DNA from: Chryseobacterium sp. KACC 21268
GTDB lineage: Bacteria; Bacteroidota; Bacteroidia; Flavobacteriales; Weeksellaceae
Direction of reading: 5' to 3'
DNA: 64,000 nt
NCBI GenBank assembly: GCA_028736075.1
Contig: CP117875.1
Coordinates: 3,286,001 to 3,350,000 of the forward strand
Position numbers and translations under genes: made by a program. Positions 35,088 to 44,448 of the stretch are shown one piece after another (the first letter of the stretch is position 1; each line of letters opens with the position of its first letter). The notes below the pieces were generated by a model. That model saw only the letters and a list, made by a program, of their open reading frames with translations, was not told the DNA's origin and did not search any database.

Positions 35088-35127
35088 AAAAAACCTCCAA
35101 AACAATTACTCGTTTTGGAGGTTTTTT
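35088..35127. terminator. Terminator of purF
   Basis: AAAAAACCTCCAAAAC (35088-35103) pairs with GTTTTGGAGGTTTTTT (35112-35127), eight-base loop. It lies 50 bp beyond the purF stop and works in both directions. Confidence 0.85.
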
Positions 35128-35176
35128 ATTTTATAAATAAGCAATCCTAATTGCAATGGATCTACGCAGTCAAATT

Positions 35177-36700
35177 CTAATCACCCTGATCTACAAATGC
35201 CAGCTCATCCGGATTCTTTACCGGATATTTTTCCGTAAAACATCCAAAACAGTGATCTGGCGAACCTAAAATACTGATCAAATTATCAACGCTTAGGAAT
35301 TCTAAACTGTCAACATCCAGATATTTTCTGAGTTCTTCCTTATTCATATTGGCAGAGATCAGATCGTCTTTTGTTGGTGTATCAATTCCAAGAAAACACG
35401 GCGCAATGATCGGCGGAGACACACTTCGGAAGTGGATTTCCTTCACACCTGCGTTTTTCAATATCTTCACCAAACGTTTGGAAGTCGTCCCACGAACGAT
35501 GGAATCATCGATGATCACAACTCTTTTTCCTTTGATCTCAGAAACAATGGGATTCAATTTCAAGTTGACCAAATGTTCTCTCATTTCCTGTGATGGAATA
35601 ATGAACGAACGTCCAATATATCTATTCTTGATCAAAACTGGACGGAACGGAATGCCTGAAGCCTTGGAAAAACCAATCGCAGCAGGAACGCCAGAATCTG
35701 GAACACCAATCACAATATCTGCATCCACAGGCGCTTGTTCCCAAATTTTCATTCCGGATTTTTCACGAACCTCGTGTACATTGATTCCTTCCAATGTAGA
35801 ATCTGGTCTGGCAAAGTAAATATACTCGAAAGCACAAATCTTATTGACACAATCGTCTTTCACGATGTAAGATTGCAGACCTTTCTCATTATCACTCGTA
35901 TAAATGATCTCGCCTGGCAAAACATCACGCACATATTGCGCTCCTACTCCATCCAAAGCACAACTCTCTGAAGCTACAACGAATGTATTCTCATCGATTG
36001 CGCCCAAAACCAAAGGTCTGATCCCATTGAAATCTCGGAAAGCGAAAAACTTGTTTCTTGTAATTCCAACTACGGAATAAGCACCTTCGATCTTTTCCAT
36101 CGTGGCTTTGATGGCACCACGAAGTCCAAGATCCAGATTTTTTTGAATTAATCTTAAGATAACCTCGGTGTCAGAAGTCGCACGGAAAACCACGCCTTCA
36201 TCTTCCAATTCTTTTCTGAGTTGCTTGGCATTGGTCAAATTCCCGTTGTGAGCAATCGAAAGGATGATCTGATCATACTCATTCTTTGCAAAGAACGGTT
36301 GAAAGTTATATTTCTTTTTGTCTCCCGCAGTCGTATACCTGGTGTGACCGATCACGGTGCTTCCCATATATTGCTGAGGATCTTCTATCGATTTGAAAAC
36401 GTCCAAAACGAGACCTTCATCTTTCACAGAATGGATCTTCCCGTTGTTCCCAACAGCTATCCCACAAGCTTCCTGGCCACGGTGCTGCAAAGCAAAAAGT
36501 CCGAACTGTGACAACGAAAAGGTGTCTTGATTCTCTGTAGAATGCAATCCAAAAACGCCACATTCCTCTTCCATTTTATCAAAAGGATAATGAGCTTCCT
36601 TTTCTTCTTTGGAAAGATGCTTGGTTTCTTCGAATTCCTGATAGCGGTTTTGAAAAGCATATTTCGGTAATGTGCTATATTCTTGAAATTCTAAATCCAT
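35177..36700 (-). CDS. purF: Amidophosphoribosyltransferase
   Basis: The 507-residue enzyme makes phosphoribosylamine from PRPP and glutamine, the first step of purine synthesis. The glutaminase nucleophile is Cys47 in MEEECGVFGLHSTE, exposed by propeptide removal. QHRGQEACGIAV, RYTTAGDKKKYN and the PRPP loop VVIIDDSIVRGTTSKRLV are clear, as are C-terminal Cys residues (PDHCFGC) that may belong to an Fe-S cluster. The region before the Cys is unusually long (46 residues). The start is kept because it lies 16 bp after purC; an internal Met43 is an alternative. Operon purC-purF. Confidence 0.94.
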   Translation of the reverse strand: MDLEFQEYSTLPKYAFQNRYQEFEETKHLSKEEKEAHYPFDKMEEECGVFGLHSTENQDTFSLSQFGLFALQHRGQEACGIAVGNNGKIHSVKDEGLVLDVFKSIEDPQQYMGSTVIGHTRYTTAGDKKKYNFQPFFAKNEYDQIILSIAHNGNLTNAKQLRKELEDEGVVFRATSDTEVILRLIQKNLDLGLRGAIKATMEKIEGAYSVVGITRNKFFAFRDFNGIRPLVLGAIDENTFVVASESCALDGVGAQYVRDVLPGEIIYTSDNEKGLQSYIVKDDCVNKICAFEYIYFARPDSTLEGINVHEVREKSGMKIWEQAPVDADIVIGVPDSGVPAAIGFSKASGIPFRPVLIKNRYIGRSFIIPSQEMREHLVNLKLNPIVSEIKGKRVVIIDDSIVRGTTSKRLVKILKNAGVKEIHFRSVSPPIIAPCFLGIDTPTKDDLISANMNKEELRKYLDVDSLEFLSVDNLISILGSPDHCFGCFTEKYPVKNPDELAFVDQGD

Positions 36701-36716
36701 TGATTTGGTTTTTGGA

Positions 36717-37439
36717 TTATTTAGCTAAAGCGGTTTGTAGTCTGTCGTAGATCTCAACGTAAGCTTCTGTGATTTCACCCAGATCTCTTCTGAATCTATC
36801 TTTATCCAGCTTTTTCATCGTGTCCTTGTCCCAAAGTCTGCAAGTATCTGGAGAGATCTCATCTGCCAAAACAATTTTGCCATCTGAGGTTTTTCCCAAC
36901 TCGATCTTGAAATCTACAAGGATCACATTGGCTTTGTCAAACAGGTCGATCAAAAGTTGGTTGATCTTATCTGTCAAAGCGTACATTTCGTTTAGTTCAT
37001 CATAAGTGGCTGCACCAAGGAAAACTGCGTGATGATCGTTGATCAACGGATCTCCAAGGTCGTCTCTTTTGAAACAAAGATCAAAAATAGTGACTGGTGA
37101 TTTCAATCCTTCCTCCACGCCCAATCTCTGAGCCATACTTCCAGCAACATAGTTACGAACGACCATTTCCAAAGGAATGATGTCCACTTTTTTTACCAGC
37201 TGCTCTCTGTCATCCAGTTTTGCGATGAAGTGCGTTGGAATTCCCTTTTCTGCAAGATATCCGAAAATAAGTGTAGAAATTGCATTGTTCAATTCGCCTT
37301 TTCTATCGAACTGTCCACGCTTTTGTGCATTGAAGGCTGTAGCATCATCTTTGTAACGTACAACAACTTCGTCAGGCTTGTCTGTAGCAAAAACCTGTTT
37401 AGCCTTACCTTCGTAAAGCATTTCTTTCTTTTGACTCAT
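36717..37439 (-). CDS. purC: SAICAR synthase
   Basis: Phosphoribosylaminoimidazole-succinocarboxamide synthase of about 240 residues. The family start KKEMLYEGKAKQVFATD is present, followed by KIDIIPLEMVVRNYVAGS-like VDIIPLEMVVRNYVAGS, DLCFKRDDLGDPLINDHHA, LVDFKIELGKTSDGKIVLADEISPD and a CRLWD segment. It adds aspartate to CAIR using ATP. The ATG at 37439 is chosen; one 12 nt upstream (37451) is equally readable. A minus-strand TAAATTTG at 37519-37526 is a probable promoter. No purine riboswitch was seen. First gene of the purC-purF operon. Confidence 0.95.
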   Translation of the reverse strand: MSQKKEMLYEGKAKQVFATDKPDEVVVRYKDDATAFNAQKRGQFDRKGELNNAISTLIFGYLAEKGIPTHFIAKLDDREQLVKKVDIIPLEMVVRNYVAGSMAQRLGVEEGLKSPVTIFDLCFKRDDLGDPLINDHHAVFLGAATYDELNEMYALTDKINQLLIDLFDKANVILVDFKIELGKTSDGKIVLADEISPDTCRLWDKDTMKKLDKDRFRRDLGEITEAYVEIYDRLQTALAK

Positions 37440-37518
37440 AATGACTTTCATTTTTTCAAACAGAATTCGCTTTCACGACGATTTCCGTTCAAACTTTTTT
37501 ACTGATTAGATTTACGCA

Positions 37519-37526
37519 CAAATTTA
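37519..37526 (-). promoter_or_regulatory. -7 promoter element for purC-purF
   Basis: Minus-strand TAAATTTG matches TAnnTTTG, 79 bases upstream of the purC start; no clear -33 TTG. Confidence 0.45.
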
Positions 37527-37578
37527 CGAATTTTTTACATAAAATTAATACCACAGGATAAGAAGGTCATCAAATAAA

Positions 37579-37604
37579 AAAAAGCCAATTTTCAAAGGCT
37601 TTTT
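37579..37604 (-). terminator. Terminator of the endonuclease I gene
   Basis: AAAAAGCC (37579-37586) pairs with GGCTTTTT (37597-37604), ten-base loop, 26 bp beyond the minus-strand stop codon. Confidence 0.75.
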
Positions 37605-37630
37605 AAATTATATTTTGAGAAAATCCAATT

Positions 37631-39490
37631 CTATCTTTTGATGAATTTTACAGATCTTCCGTCGATATTCAAGATATAAGTATTTGGGAGCAATGAGCTG
37701 ACATTGATCGATCTTTGATTAACAAATGGATCATTAATGTTTTTTATTAATTTTCCAGACAGGTCATATATTTTAGCAGATTTCACTTTACTCACATCAC
37801 CGTTGATGTTGAGGACATCCGCCACTGGATTTGGATAGATACTGATCTCATTAATTTTATTATTAACATTATTCACCGCCAATGTACCAAGGTTCAAACA
37901 ATAATCTGATTCGTAGGTTGTCCATTCCGCACTATCGAAAGTTGATGTTGGATTGATGACATCTGCATTTCTGTAAAGGGATTTATTTGCGTTCGTATTG
38001 TCAACGCCTTTGCTTCCTACCGCGTCAATTGTAGTTGACTTATAAGATAATTCTACATAGTTTGTTCCTGTAAAAGTAAGTGCTGGTGCGTTGGATACAA
38101 ATTTTGCATTCGAAACATCAAAACAACTGAAGTTCGCATTCGGGTTGATGACCACAAAACTTTGGTTATCTTCTATCTTTCCTTCCAATTCCGTTGGTTC
38201 TCCGAAAAAATAATTGCTAATCTTCAATTGGATTCCCAACTTGTATTTTTCCAAATCAATAGCGTGACCAGTTCTGTTGGCAATCTCAAAAGCTTTGTTG
38301 TAGCCCGTTCCTTCGAGATATTTAACGATTTGAAGGTCTTTTGCAAAAACATCGGTTGCTAAAGTTGTAACATTCAAAGTATTGCTCTGCGGACTTTCCA
38401 GATAAGAATTATCATAGGCTTTAACAGTGAAATTATAACTCGTTCCTGGTGTCAAATGGTCAATCGAAACTGAATTAGTTTTTGTAGTCGCCACCAAAAC
38501 ATTATCCTGATATATTCTATAGCCAATAACATCAGGTTCTGAATTGGCTTGCCAGGTCAAGTTAACAAAATAAGCGGAATTTCTCGCTAACAAAAGTGAA
38601 GAAGGTGCTGTCGGCGCCACATTATCGGAAGTTTGATTCCAGATAGCGCTTACCCATTCCGGATGATCAACAAATGGATTTCTATTTTTCTGAATATTGA
38701 AAACCGAATTATTCCTATCAATCTCTCTTTGCGAAACCGGATCTTGCTGATGCCAATTGAGAAGCATTGCGATGTACCAACTTTCGTAGGCTTTCTCCTC
38801 ACTTCCGTCCAAAGGATTTTGGTCTTTTGTCGGGTCAGCCGCGTTGGTGGTAAAATTGAAGTTTCCTAATTTCCCTTCATATCGAACGGCAAAATACAAA
38901 AGAGACCTTGCCACATCGCCTTTGAACTCATCAACAGGCTCATAAACCCTGCCTGTGTAAGTCGCATTAGGTGTTCCGTTTAAAGCTTGCTTTGACCCGT
39001 TGGTAAAATTGTAATAAACCGTTGAACCTGCTTTTCCATAAGGATAATTGCTTCTCAGCTGGTTGATCCTCGCGTCGGTCGGTATTACGAAAAACAAATC
39101 GGAATACATCGGATAGGCGCTATTGAAGGAACTTTGCGGCATCATATGTTCACGATTCCATCCAAGTCCTTCTGCATTTGCACTTCCAATAATGTTGTTA
39201 AGTGTATAATGATACGCAGTTGTCCCAGTCGGATTATTTGAATAAAGGTCTAATAAGTAAGTTGTGTTATCGGCACCATAATCATAATACTTATCTAGAT
39301 CTGTTTGCCCATAAAGAGTCTTCAAATCATCGTAATGGTAATTGAATGTCTTTGTAGAAATAATTTCGTGAAGCTTGGTCTTCAAAGCATAACCTGACAG
39401 ATTTTCTGTCCCAGAGTAATATTCCGCCGGAGCCTGAGCAAGGCTAAAAATTGGGAAAGCAGATAATATAAGTAAGTATTTTTTCAACAT
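37631..39490 (-). CDS. T9SS-exported endonuclease I family protein
   Basis: A 619-residue secreted nuclease. A signal peptide (1-19, FPIFSLAQA) is followed by an endonuclease I domain (about 22-280) with the beta-beta-alpha-metal motif GWNREHMMPQSSF (H115) and DLFFVIPTDARINQLRSNYPYG. A fibronectin type III domain (about 292-375) and a lamin-tail-like beta domain (about 380-500) come next. The C-terminal T9SS sorting domain starts ISIYPNPVADVLNI. It should degrade extracellular DNA or RNA for nutrition. Single gene between purC and the DUF349 gene, with its own terminator. Confidence 0.92.
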   Translation of the reverse strand: MLKKYLLILSAFPIFSLAQAPAEYYSGTENLSGYALKTKLHEIISTKTFNYHYDDLKTLYGQTDLDKYYDYGADNTTYLLDLYSNNPTGTTAYHYTLNNIIGSANAEGLGWNREHMMPQSSFNSAYPMYSDLFFVIPTDARINQLRSNYPYGKAGSTVYYNFTNGSKQALNGTPNATYTGRVYEPVDEFKGDVARSLLYFAVRYEGKLGNFNFTTNAADPTKDQNPLDGSEEKAYESWYIAMLLNWHQQDPVSQREIDRNNSVFNIQKNRNPFVDHPEWVSAIWNQTSDNVAPTAPSSLLLARNSAYFVNLTWQANSEPDVIGYRIYQDNVLVATTKTNSVSIDHLTPGTSYNFTVKAYDNSYLESPQSNTLNVTTLATDVFAKDLQIVKYLEGTGYNKAFEIANRTGHAIDLEKYKLGIQLKISNYFFGEPTELEGKIEDNQSFVVINPNANFSCFDVSNAKFVSNAPALTFTGTNYVELSYKSTTIDAVGSKGVDNTNANKSLYRNADVINPTSTFDSAEWTTYESDYCLNLGTLAVNNVNNKINEISIYPNPVADVLNINGDVSKVKSAKIYDLSGKLIKNINDPFVNQRSINVSSLLPNTYILNIDGRSVKFIKR

Positions 39491-39597
39491 AATTCAGATT
39501 TAATAACGGTCATAAAAATATCATTTTTTTACAAGATTTAATTTATTATTTTGAATTTGAATATTAATAATGATTTACATTGAAGTACTAAACAAAA

Positions 39598-39620
39598 AAA
39601 TCCCCTACGAAAGGGGATTT
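39598..39620 (-). terminator. Terminator of the DUF349 gene
   Basis: AAATCCCCT (39598-39606) pairs with AGGGGATTT (39612-39620), five-base loop; the A-run before it gives a U-tail on the minus strand. Confidence 0.82.
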
Positions 39621-39641
39621 CTATGATTTATATAAACTTGT

Positions 39642-41528
39642 TTATTCTCCAGCAATAATATTATGAAGTGAAAGTTTCAAACTTTCCAACTGTTCTTTTT
39701 TGCTGTCCAATTTTTCGTAAGTGTCTTTCAATAAAGGATTATCGCGTGTTGCAGTGCCAAAGAATGACAAGTTGTTCTCAAGCTGCACAATCTCTGATTC
39801 CAGGTCAGCCACCTGATTTTTGATCTTTCTCGCTTTGTCTGTCAACTGGCTTTCGGAAAGGTTTTCCTCTTTCAGATCGAACTCATTGATTTTGTTGAGT
39901 TTCAACTTCTCTCTAAGCGTTTTGTTGAATTCCGTATTGATGGACAATTTATCTTTCGGAACTTTACCAACCGCATTCCACGCGTTTTTGATAGTCTCGA
40001 TTTTCTCCACAGAACCTTCCTCGTCTGTCAAAGCTTTCAGGTCTTCAAGAAGTGCTTTTTTGCTTTTGTAATTATCCTTCCAGTTATCGCCCGTCGCGTT
40101 ATTTTTTTCTCTGTAATTTTTGAAGAATGTATTGCAAGCATCACGGAAATCGTCCCAAACTTTGTTCGCTTGGCTCCTAGGAACGTGACCGATGGTTTTC
40201 CAGTCTTCCTGAAGTTTTTTGAAAAGTGGAACCACAATATCCCAATCTTCAGAATTCATATTGTCCTGAGCAGTTTTTATCAGACCTTGTTTTGCTTCAA
40301 GATTGTGAATTTGTGAACCTTTCAGATTTTTATAGAAATCATTTTTCCCAGTGTTGAACTCTCTCAAAACCACTTTGAAATCTGTCCAATTTTGATTGGA
40401 AACTTTCTTCGGAACTGGCCCCAATTTTAGGAACTCGGTACGCAGGTCTTCTACTCTCTTTATCGCTTGTTGCCAATAAGTATGGTTGATAGATTCTGGT
40501 TTTGCAAGCGTTTTCAGTTCCTCGATGATTTTGGTTTTCTTCTCGAGATTTTCCAATTGTTCAGATTCGATGACAGCAATCAACTCAGATTTTCTTTCGT
40601 GGATCTTGTTGGAAACTTCTTTGAACTCTTCCCAGGTTTTCTCACGGAATTCCTCTGCTACAGGTTCGGCTTCTTCTTTCCAAAGCTTGTGAAGATATTG
40701 CAATTCATTCAAGGCTTTTTGAACTACTTTTTCGTCTAGCAATTCTTTGGCTCTTGAGATGATGTGTTGTCTTTTTTCCAGATTGTGGGCAAATTCCTGA
40801 TGAAGGAATTCTTTATTCAAATCCAACATCTCATTGAACATTTTCAGATGGTGGAAATAATTGTTGTTAAGGTTTTTAAATTCGGATTTGGCCACTTGTC
40901 CTGCATTTCCCCAAGCTTCTTTGATCTCTCTTATCGATTTGAAAAGATTGACGCCAGGTTCAGAATTCGTATAAAGATTTTTAAGTCTTTCTATAATGCT
41001 CAGTCTCTCGTCCAGATTTTTTTGATGGTCCGCTTCCTGAGACTTATGGAATTTGTCCTGCTTTTCTCTGAAGATGTTGACCAAGGCAGATAGTTTTGAA
41101 GCTTGCGGATGATTGAACTCAAAATGCTCTTCCTCATTTCCCTGCTCCACAAAATCGTGCTTTTTATCTTCAACCTCGTCTGCCACTTTATGATTCGCGT
41201 GATCTCTTAGGGCATTGAATTTTTTCGAAAACGAATGCGCATCATCTTTGTTGACGATACTTTCCATCTCGTCCAAAGTTTCCTTCAAAGAAAGATTGGA
41301 ATAGTTTTCTTCCACAGTCTCGATTTCCTGATGTTCAGCTTCCGGTTCAGCCTCAGTCTCCGTTTTTTCCTCTACAGGAACTTCTTCTGTGGATTCGGGT
41401 TCAGCAGATTCTATCTTTTCATTTTCGGAAACTACTTCTGATGTCACTTCTTCTACTGATTGATTTTCAGCAGACTCGACTTCAGAATTTGGTTTTTCGA
41501 TTTCAGGATTTTCGTTTTCAATACTCAT
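39642..41528 (-). CDS. DUF349 repeat protein
   Basis: A 628-residue, probably cytoplasmic protein. The first ~90 residues are strongly acidic and low complexity (Glu/Ser/Val/Pro). The rest is helical coiled coil containing about five DUF349 repeats, each with a Trp and a small-residue turn (for example IREIKEAWGNAGQVAKSEF, EDWKTIGHVPRSQANKVW, IKNAWNAVGKVPKDKL). DUF349 proteins are conserved in Bacteroidetes and have no firm function. Single gene, divergent from queA. No signal peptide and no catalytic motif. Confidence 0.88.
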   Translation of the reverse strand: MSIENENPEIEKPNSEVESAENQSVEEVTSEVVSENEKIESAEPESTEEVPVEEKTETEAEPEAEHQEIETVEENYSNLSLKETLDEMESIVNKDDAHSFSKKFNALRDHANHKVADEVEDKKHDFVEQGNEEEHFEFNHPQASKLSALVNIFREKQDKFHKSQEADHQKNLDERLSIIERLKNLYTNSEPGVNLFKSIREIKEAWGNAGQVAKSEFKNLNNNYFHHLKMFNEMLDLNKEFLHQEFAHNLEKRQHIISRAKELLDEKVVQKALNELQYLHKLWKEEAEPVAEEFREKTWEEFKEVSNKIHERKSELIAVIESEQLENLEKKTKIIEELKTLAKPESINHTYWQQAIKRVEDLRTEFLKLGPVPKKVSNQNWTDFKVVLREFNTGKNDFYKNLKGSQIHNLEAKQGLIKTAQDNMNSEDWDIVVPLFKKLQEDWKTIGHVPRSQANKVWDDFRDACNTFFKNYREKNNATGDNWKDNYKSKKALLEDLKALTDEEGSVEKIETIKNAWNAVGKVPKDKLSINTEFNKTLREKLKLNKINEFDLKEENLSESQLTDKARKIKNQVADLESEIVQLENNLSFFGTATRDNPLLKDTYEKLDSKKEQLESLKLSLHNIIAGE

Positions 41529-41678
41529 AACAAAGCGAATTAATTGGCGATAACAACTTTTAAATGCACTAAATTAAATGTTTTTTGTAGAAAACACCAA
41601 ATAACATTACTAATTTTCCAAAAAAATATTAAATAATTCACAATGTCGTCAATTTGATTTTCCAAAAGTCAGTTTTAC

Positions 41679-41709
41679 TTGACAAAGGCTTTCTAATGTT
41701 GTATCTTTG
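41679..41709 (+). promoter_or_regulatory. queA: queA promoter, -33/-7
   Basis: TTG at 41679-41681, a 20-base spacer, TATCTTTG at 41702-41709 followed by C. A textbook Bacteroidetes promoter. The predicted leader is about 35 nt. Confidence 0.75.
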
Positions 41710-41750
41710 CCATTCGAACATATTTTAATACAATAAAATCCGTAAATTTT

Positions 41751-42800
41751 ATGAAGACATCCGATTTTAATTTTGATCTGCCAGAAGAATTACTAGCCGA
41801 ACACCCATCAGAAAACCGTGACGAAGCTAGATTGATGGTTCTTGACAGAAAGACAGAAACTATTACACACCGTCTATTCAAAGACGTTATAGAATATTTT
41901 GACGAGAAAGATCTTTTCATTTTCAACAATACTAAGGTTTTCCCAGCAAGATTATTTGGGAACAAAGAAAAAACAGGAGCTAAGATCGAAGTTTTCTTAT
42001 TGAGAGAATTGGACCGTGAAACACGCGTTTGGGATGTTTTGGTAGATCCAGCTAGAAAGATCAGAATTGGTAACAAATTGTTCTTTACAGAGGACGAATC
42101 TCTGGTAGCAGAAGTGATCGACAACACGACATCAAGAGGAAGAACACTTAGATTCTTATTCGATGGTTCTTACGAGGAATTCCGTGCAAAACTGACAGAA
42201 CTGGGTGAAACGCCACTTCCAAAATATATCAAAAGAGATGTAGAACCAGAAGATGCCGACAGATATCAGACGATCTACGCAAAAATCGAAGGTGCTGTAG
42301 CAGCGCCAACAGCTGGTCTTCACTTCTCAAAACATTTGATGAAAAGATTGGAGATCAAAGGAATCGATTTCGCTGAGATCACGCTTCACGTTGGTCTAGG
42401 AACTTTCAACCCGATCGAAGTTGAGGATCTTTCCAAACACAAAATGGAATCTGAAGAGGCCATCATCGATGAGAAAAATGCTGCCATCATCAACAAAGCT
42501 GTTGAAGAAGGACGCAGAGTTTGTGCCGTTGGGACAACTACGATGAGAGCTTTGGAAACGTCTGTCTCTTCTAACAAAAAGATCTCTGCTTACAGAGGTT
42601 GGACCAACAAGTTCATCTATCCGCCACACGATTTCGGAGTTGCCAATGCGATGATCACCAACTTCCACACACCAAAATCTACGTTGATCATGATGATCGC
42701 TGCGTTCTCCAACAAAGATTTCATTATGAGAGCTTATGAGGAAGCAATCAAAGAGAAATACAAATTCTATTCTTACGGAGACGCGATGTTGATCCTTTAA
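41751..42800 (+). CDS. queA: S-adenosylmethionine:tRNA ribosyltransferase-isomerase
   Basis: The 349-residue enzyme builds the epoxycyclopentane ring of epoxyqueuosine on tRNA, using the ribose of SAM. The N-terminus [57 protein letters not shown] and [10 protein letters not shown] are family signatures. Full length. Other queuosine genes are not in the window. It has a strong promoter and is followed by a hairpin terminator. Confidence 0.96.
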   Translation: MKTSDFNFDLPEELLAEHPSENRDEARLMVLDRKTETITHRLFKDVIEYFDEKDLFIFNNTKVFPARLFGNKEKTGAKIEVFLLRELDRETRVWDVLVDPARKIRIGNKLFFTEDESLVAEVIDNTTSRGRTLRFLFDGSYEEFRAKLTELGETPLPKYIKRDVEPEDADRYQTIYAKIEGAVAAPTAGLHFSKHLMKRLEIKGIDFAEITLHVGLGTFNPIEVEDLSKHKMESEEAIIDEKNAAIINKAVEEGRRVCAVGTTTMRALETSVSSNKKISAYRGWTNKFIYPPHDFGVANAMITNFHTPKSTLIMMIAAFSNKDFIMRAYEEAIKEKYKFYSYGDAMLIL

Positions 42801-42819
42801 GAATCTTGATTTTAAATAT

Positions 42820-42847
42820 AAATGCGCAGCTTTTTGGTTGCGCATTT
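42820..42847 (+). terminator. Terminator of queA
   Basis: AAATGCGCA (42820-42828) pairs with TGCGCATTT (42839-42847), followed by further T. Confidence 0.82.
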
Positions 42848-42880
42848 TTTTATGTCTTATATTTTATTTAATTTCATCGT

Positions 42881-43741
42881 ATGAAAGTATTTTCCTTCTT
42901 AGCCTTACTATCGATCACATTTTCTTGTTCTCAAACGCAGGAAAATTTTTCTACCATCGCCTCATTACCAAAAAAAATAAAAGAAGCATCTGCTGCAGAA
43001 ATCTCAAAAGCGTCGCCCTTGATCTGGACCATCGAGGACAATCACAACCATAATATTCTTTTCGGGTTCAATGAAAAAGGTGAATTGGTAAAACAGATCA
43101 CCATCACAAATGTTGAAAATAATGATTGGGAAGATCTGACCTCTGACGAAGAAGGAAACATTTACATTGGCGATTTTGGAAATAATGACAACGACCGACA
43201 AAATCTTGCCATCTATAAAATCAATGCAGCAGACCTTAATAAGGACGAAGCAAAAGCACAGTTCATTGTTGAATTTTACTATCCTGAGCAGACGGAATTT
43301 CCACCGAAGAAAAAAGACAGGATTTTTGATGTAGAATCGTTCTTTATCTTTAAAAATAAATTCTATCTGTTCACGAAAAATAGAAGTTCAAAATTTGACG
43401 GAACAACCGTCCTTTACGAAGTTGAAAATAACCCACTTCAGAAATTACCAGCTAAAAAACTTGGAAGTTTTGTGACTTGCGACCAGTTCAATCATTGTGC
43501 GGTGACGAGCGCTGACATCAGTCCAGATAAGGACAAAGTTGCGATTTTGAGTTCCGATAAAGTTTGGATCTTCACGAATTGGAAAGGCGACAATTTCTTC
43601 TCCGGAGATGTCGAAAAAATTGAGCTGAATCACCATACACAAAAAGAAGGACTTTGCTTTAAAGATGAAAACACGATCTGGATGACAGATGAAGGTGATA
43701 AGAAAATCACCGGAAATCTTTATCAGTTGAAATTGAAATAA
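42881..43741 (+). CDS. Lipoprotein, predicted beta-propeller-like; paralogue of the 56588 gene
   Basis: A 286-residue protein with a lipoprotein signal (LLSITFSCSQTQ, Cys about residue 16). It has repeated WTIEDNHN, NDWEDLTSDEEGNIYIGDFGNND, FYYPEQTEFPP and GLCFKDENTIWMTDEGDKK elements, suggesting a partial beta-propeller or SMP-30-like fold. The same marker segments recur in the secreted protein at 56588-57475 (DWEAITND, YIGEFGNN, FYYPEQEDF). Function unknown; perhaps a sensor or esterase-like envelope protein. It converges on the LytTR regulator gene with a 5-bp gap. Confidence 0.8.
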   Translation: MKVFSFLALLSITFSCSQTQENFSTIASLPKKIKEASAAEISKASPLIWTIEDNHNHNILFGFNEKGELVKQITITNVENNDWEDLTSDEEGNIYIGDFGNNDNDRQNLAIYKINAADLNKDEAKAQFIVEFYYPEQTEFPPKKKDRIFDVESFFIFKNKFYLFTKNRSSKFDGTTVLYEVENNPLQKLPAKKLGSFVTCDQFNHCAVTSADISPDKDKVAILSSDKVWIFTNWKGDNFFSGDVEKIELNHHTQKEGLCFKDENTIWMTDEGDKKITGNLYQLKLK

Positions 43742-43746
43742 TTCAA

Positions 43747-44448
43747 TCATAATAATTTGGAAGCGGAAAATTGCGTCACAAAATCCTCAAATTCTTTCTT
43801 ATAACTTCTACCTACAGGAAGGCTGTATTTATTCAATATAATTTCATTGTTATTGAATGCAGTCACATATTTTGAATTAATTAAAAACGAACGATGAATC
43901 CTTACAAAACCTTTATCAGAAAGTGAATTTTCTAAATCCATAATTTTATTTTTAGTAACGATTTTTTCTTCGTTTTCTAAAATGATTCTCACATCATTTC
44001 CTTGGCTTTCAAAGTAGAGAATATCGGATAAAATTATTTTCCGATTCAATCTATCAGCTTTTACAATGATAAAATCTTCAACTTTTTCATTAGAAGAAAT
44101 GTTTCTCAACACACGCTCTATAGATTTGAAAAATCTTTCGAATGTAATTGGTTTCAGAATATAGTCAACCGCTTCTAATTCAAATCCTTCTATGGCAAAT
44201 TCGCGATAAGCTGTAGTGAAAATGGTTTTGGGTTTTTGATTGAGGGATTTCAGAAATTCGATCCCGTTAAGATTGGGCATTTCAATATCCAGAAACATCA
44301 GGTCAATAGATTTTGTCTGCAATATTTGATAAGCTTCAATTGCATTTTTTGCAGTTGCAACCAATTTCAAGGAATCAATCTTTGAAATATGATTTTCCAA
44401 AAGTTTGATAGCCAAAGGTTCATCATCAATTATAATACAATTTATCAC
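43747..44448 (-). CDS. LytTR-family response regulator
   Basis: A 233-residue two-domain regulator. The receiver has acidic residues D8 and D9, the phospho-acceptor D54 in LMFLDIEMPN, a conserved T/S in TIFTTAYREFA and the Lys of ILKPITFERF. The LytTR DNA-binding domain (about 130-228) includes ILYFESQGNDVRI, GFVRIHRSFLINSKYV and LPVGRSYKKEF. The start is GTG and overlaps the stop of the sensor kinase gene (GTGA), so translation is coupled. It probably binds direct repeats near target promoters; the divergent acyltransferase gene is a candidate target. Confidence 0.94.
   Translation of the reverse strand: MINCIIIDDEPLAIKLLENHISKIDSLKLVATAKNAIEAYQILQTKSIDLMFLDIEMPNLNGIEFLKSLNQKPKTIFTTAYREFAIEGFELEAVDYILKPITFERFFKSIERVLRNISSNEKVEDFIIVKADRLNRKIILSDILYFESQGNDVRIILENEEKIVTKNKIMDLENSLSDKGFVRIHRSFLINSKYVTAFNNNEIILNKYSLPVGRSYKKEFEDFVTQFSASKLL

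Noticed and set aside
37440-37630. Possible purine riboswitch upstream of purC
   Set aside because: No recognisable purine or PRPP aptamer; the region holds only a -7 element and the terminator of the next gene.
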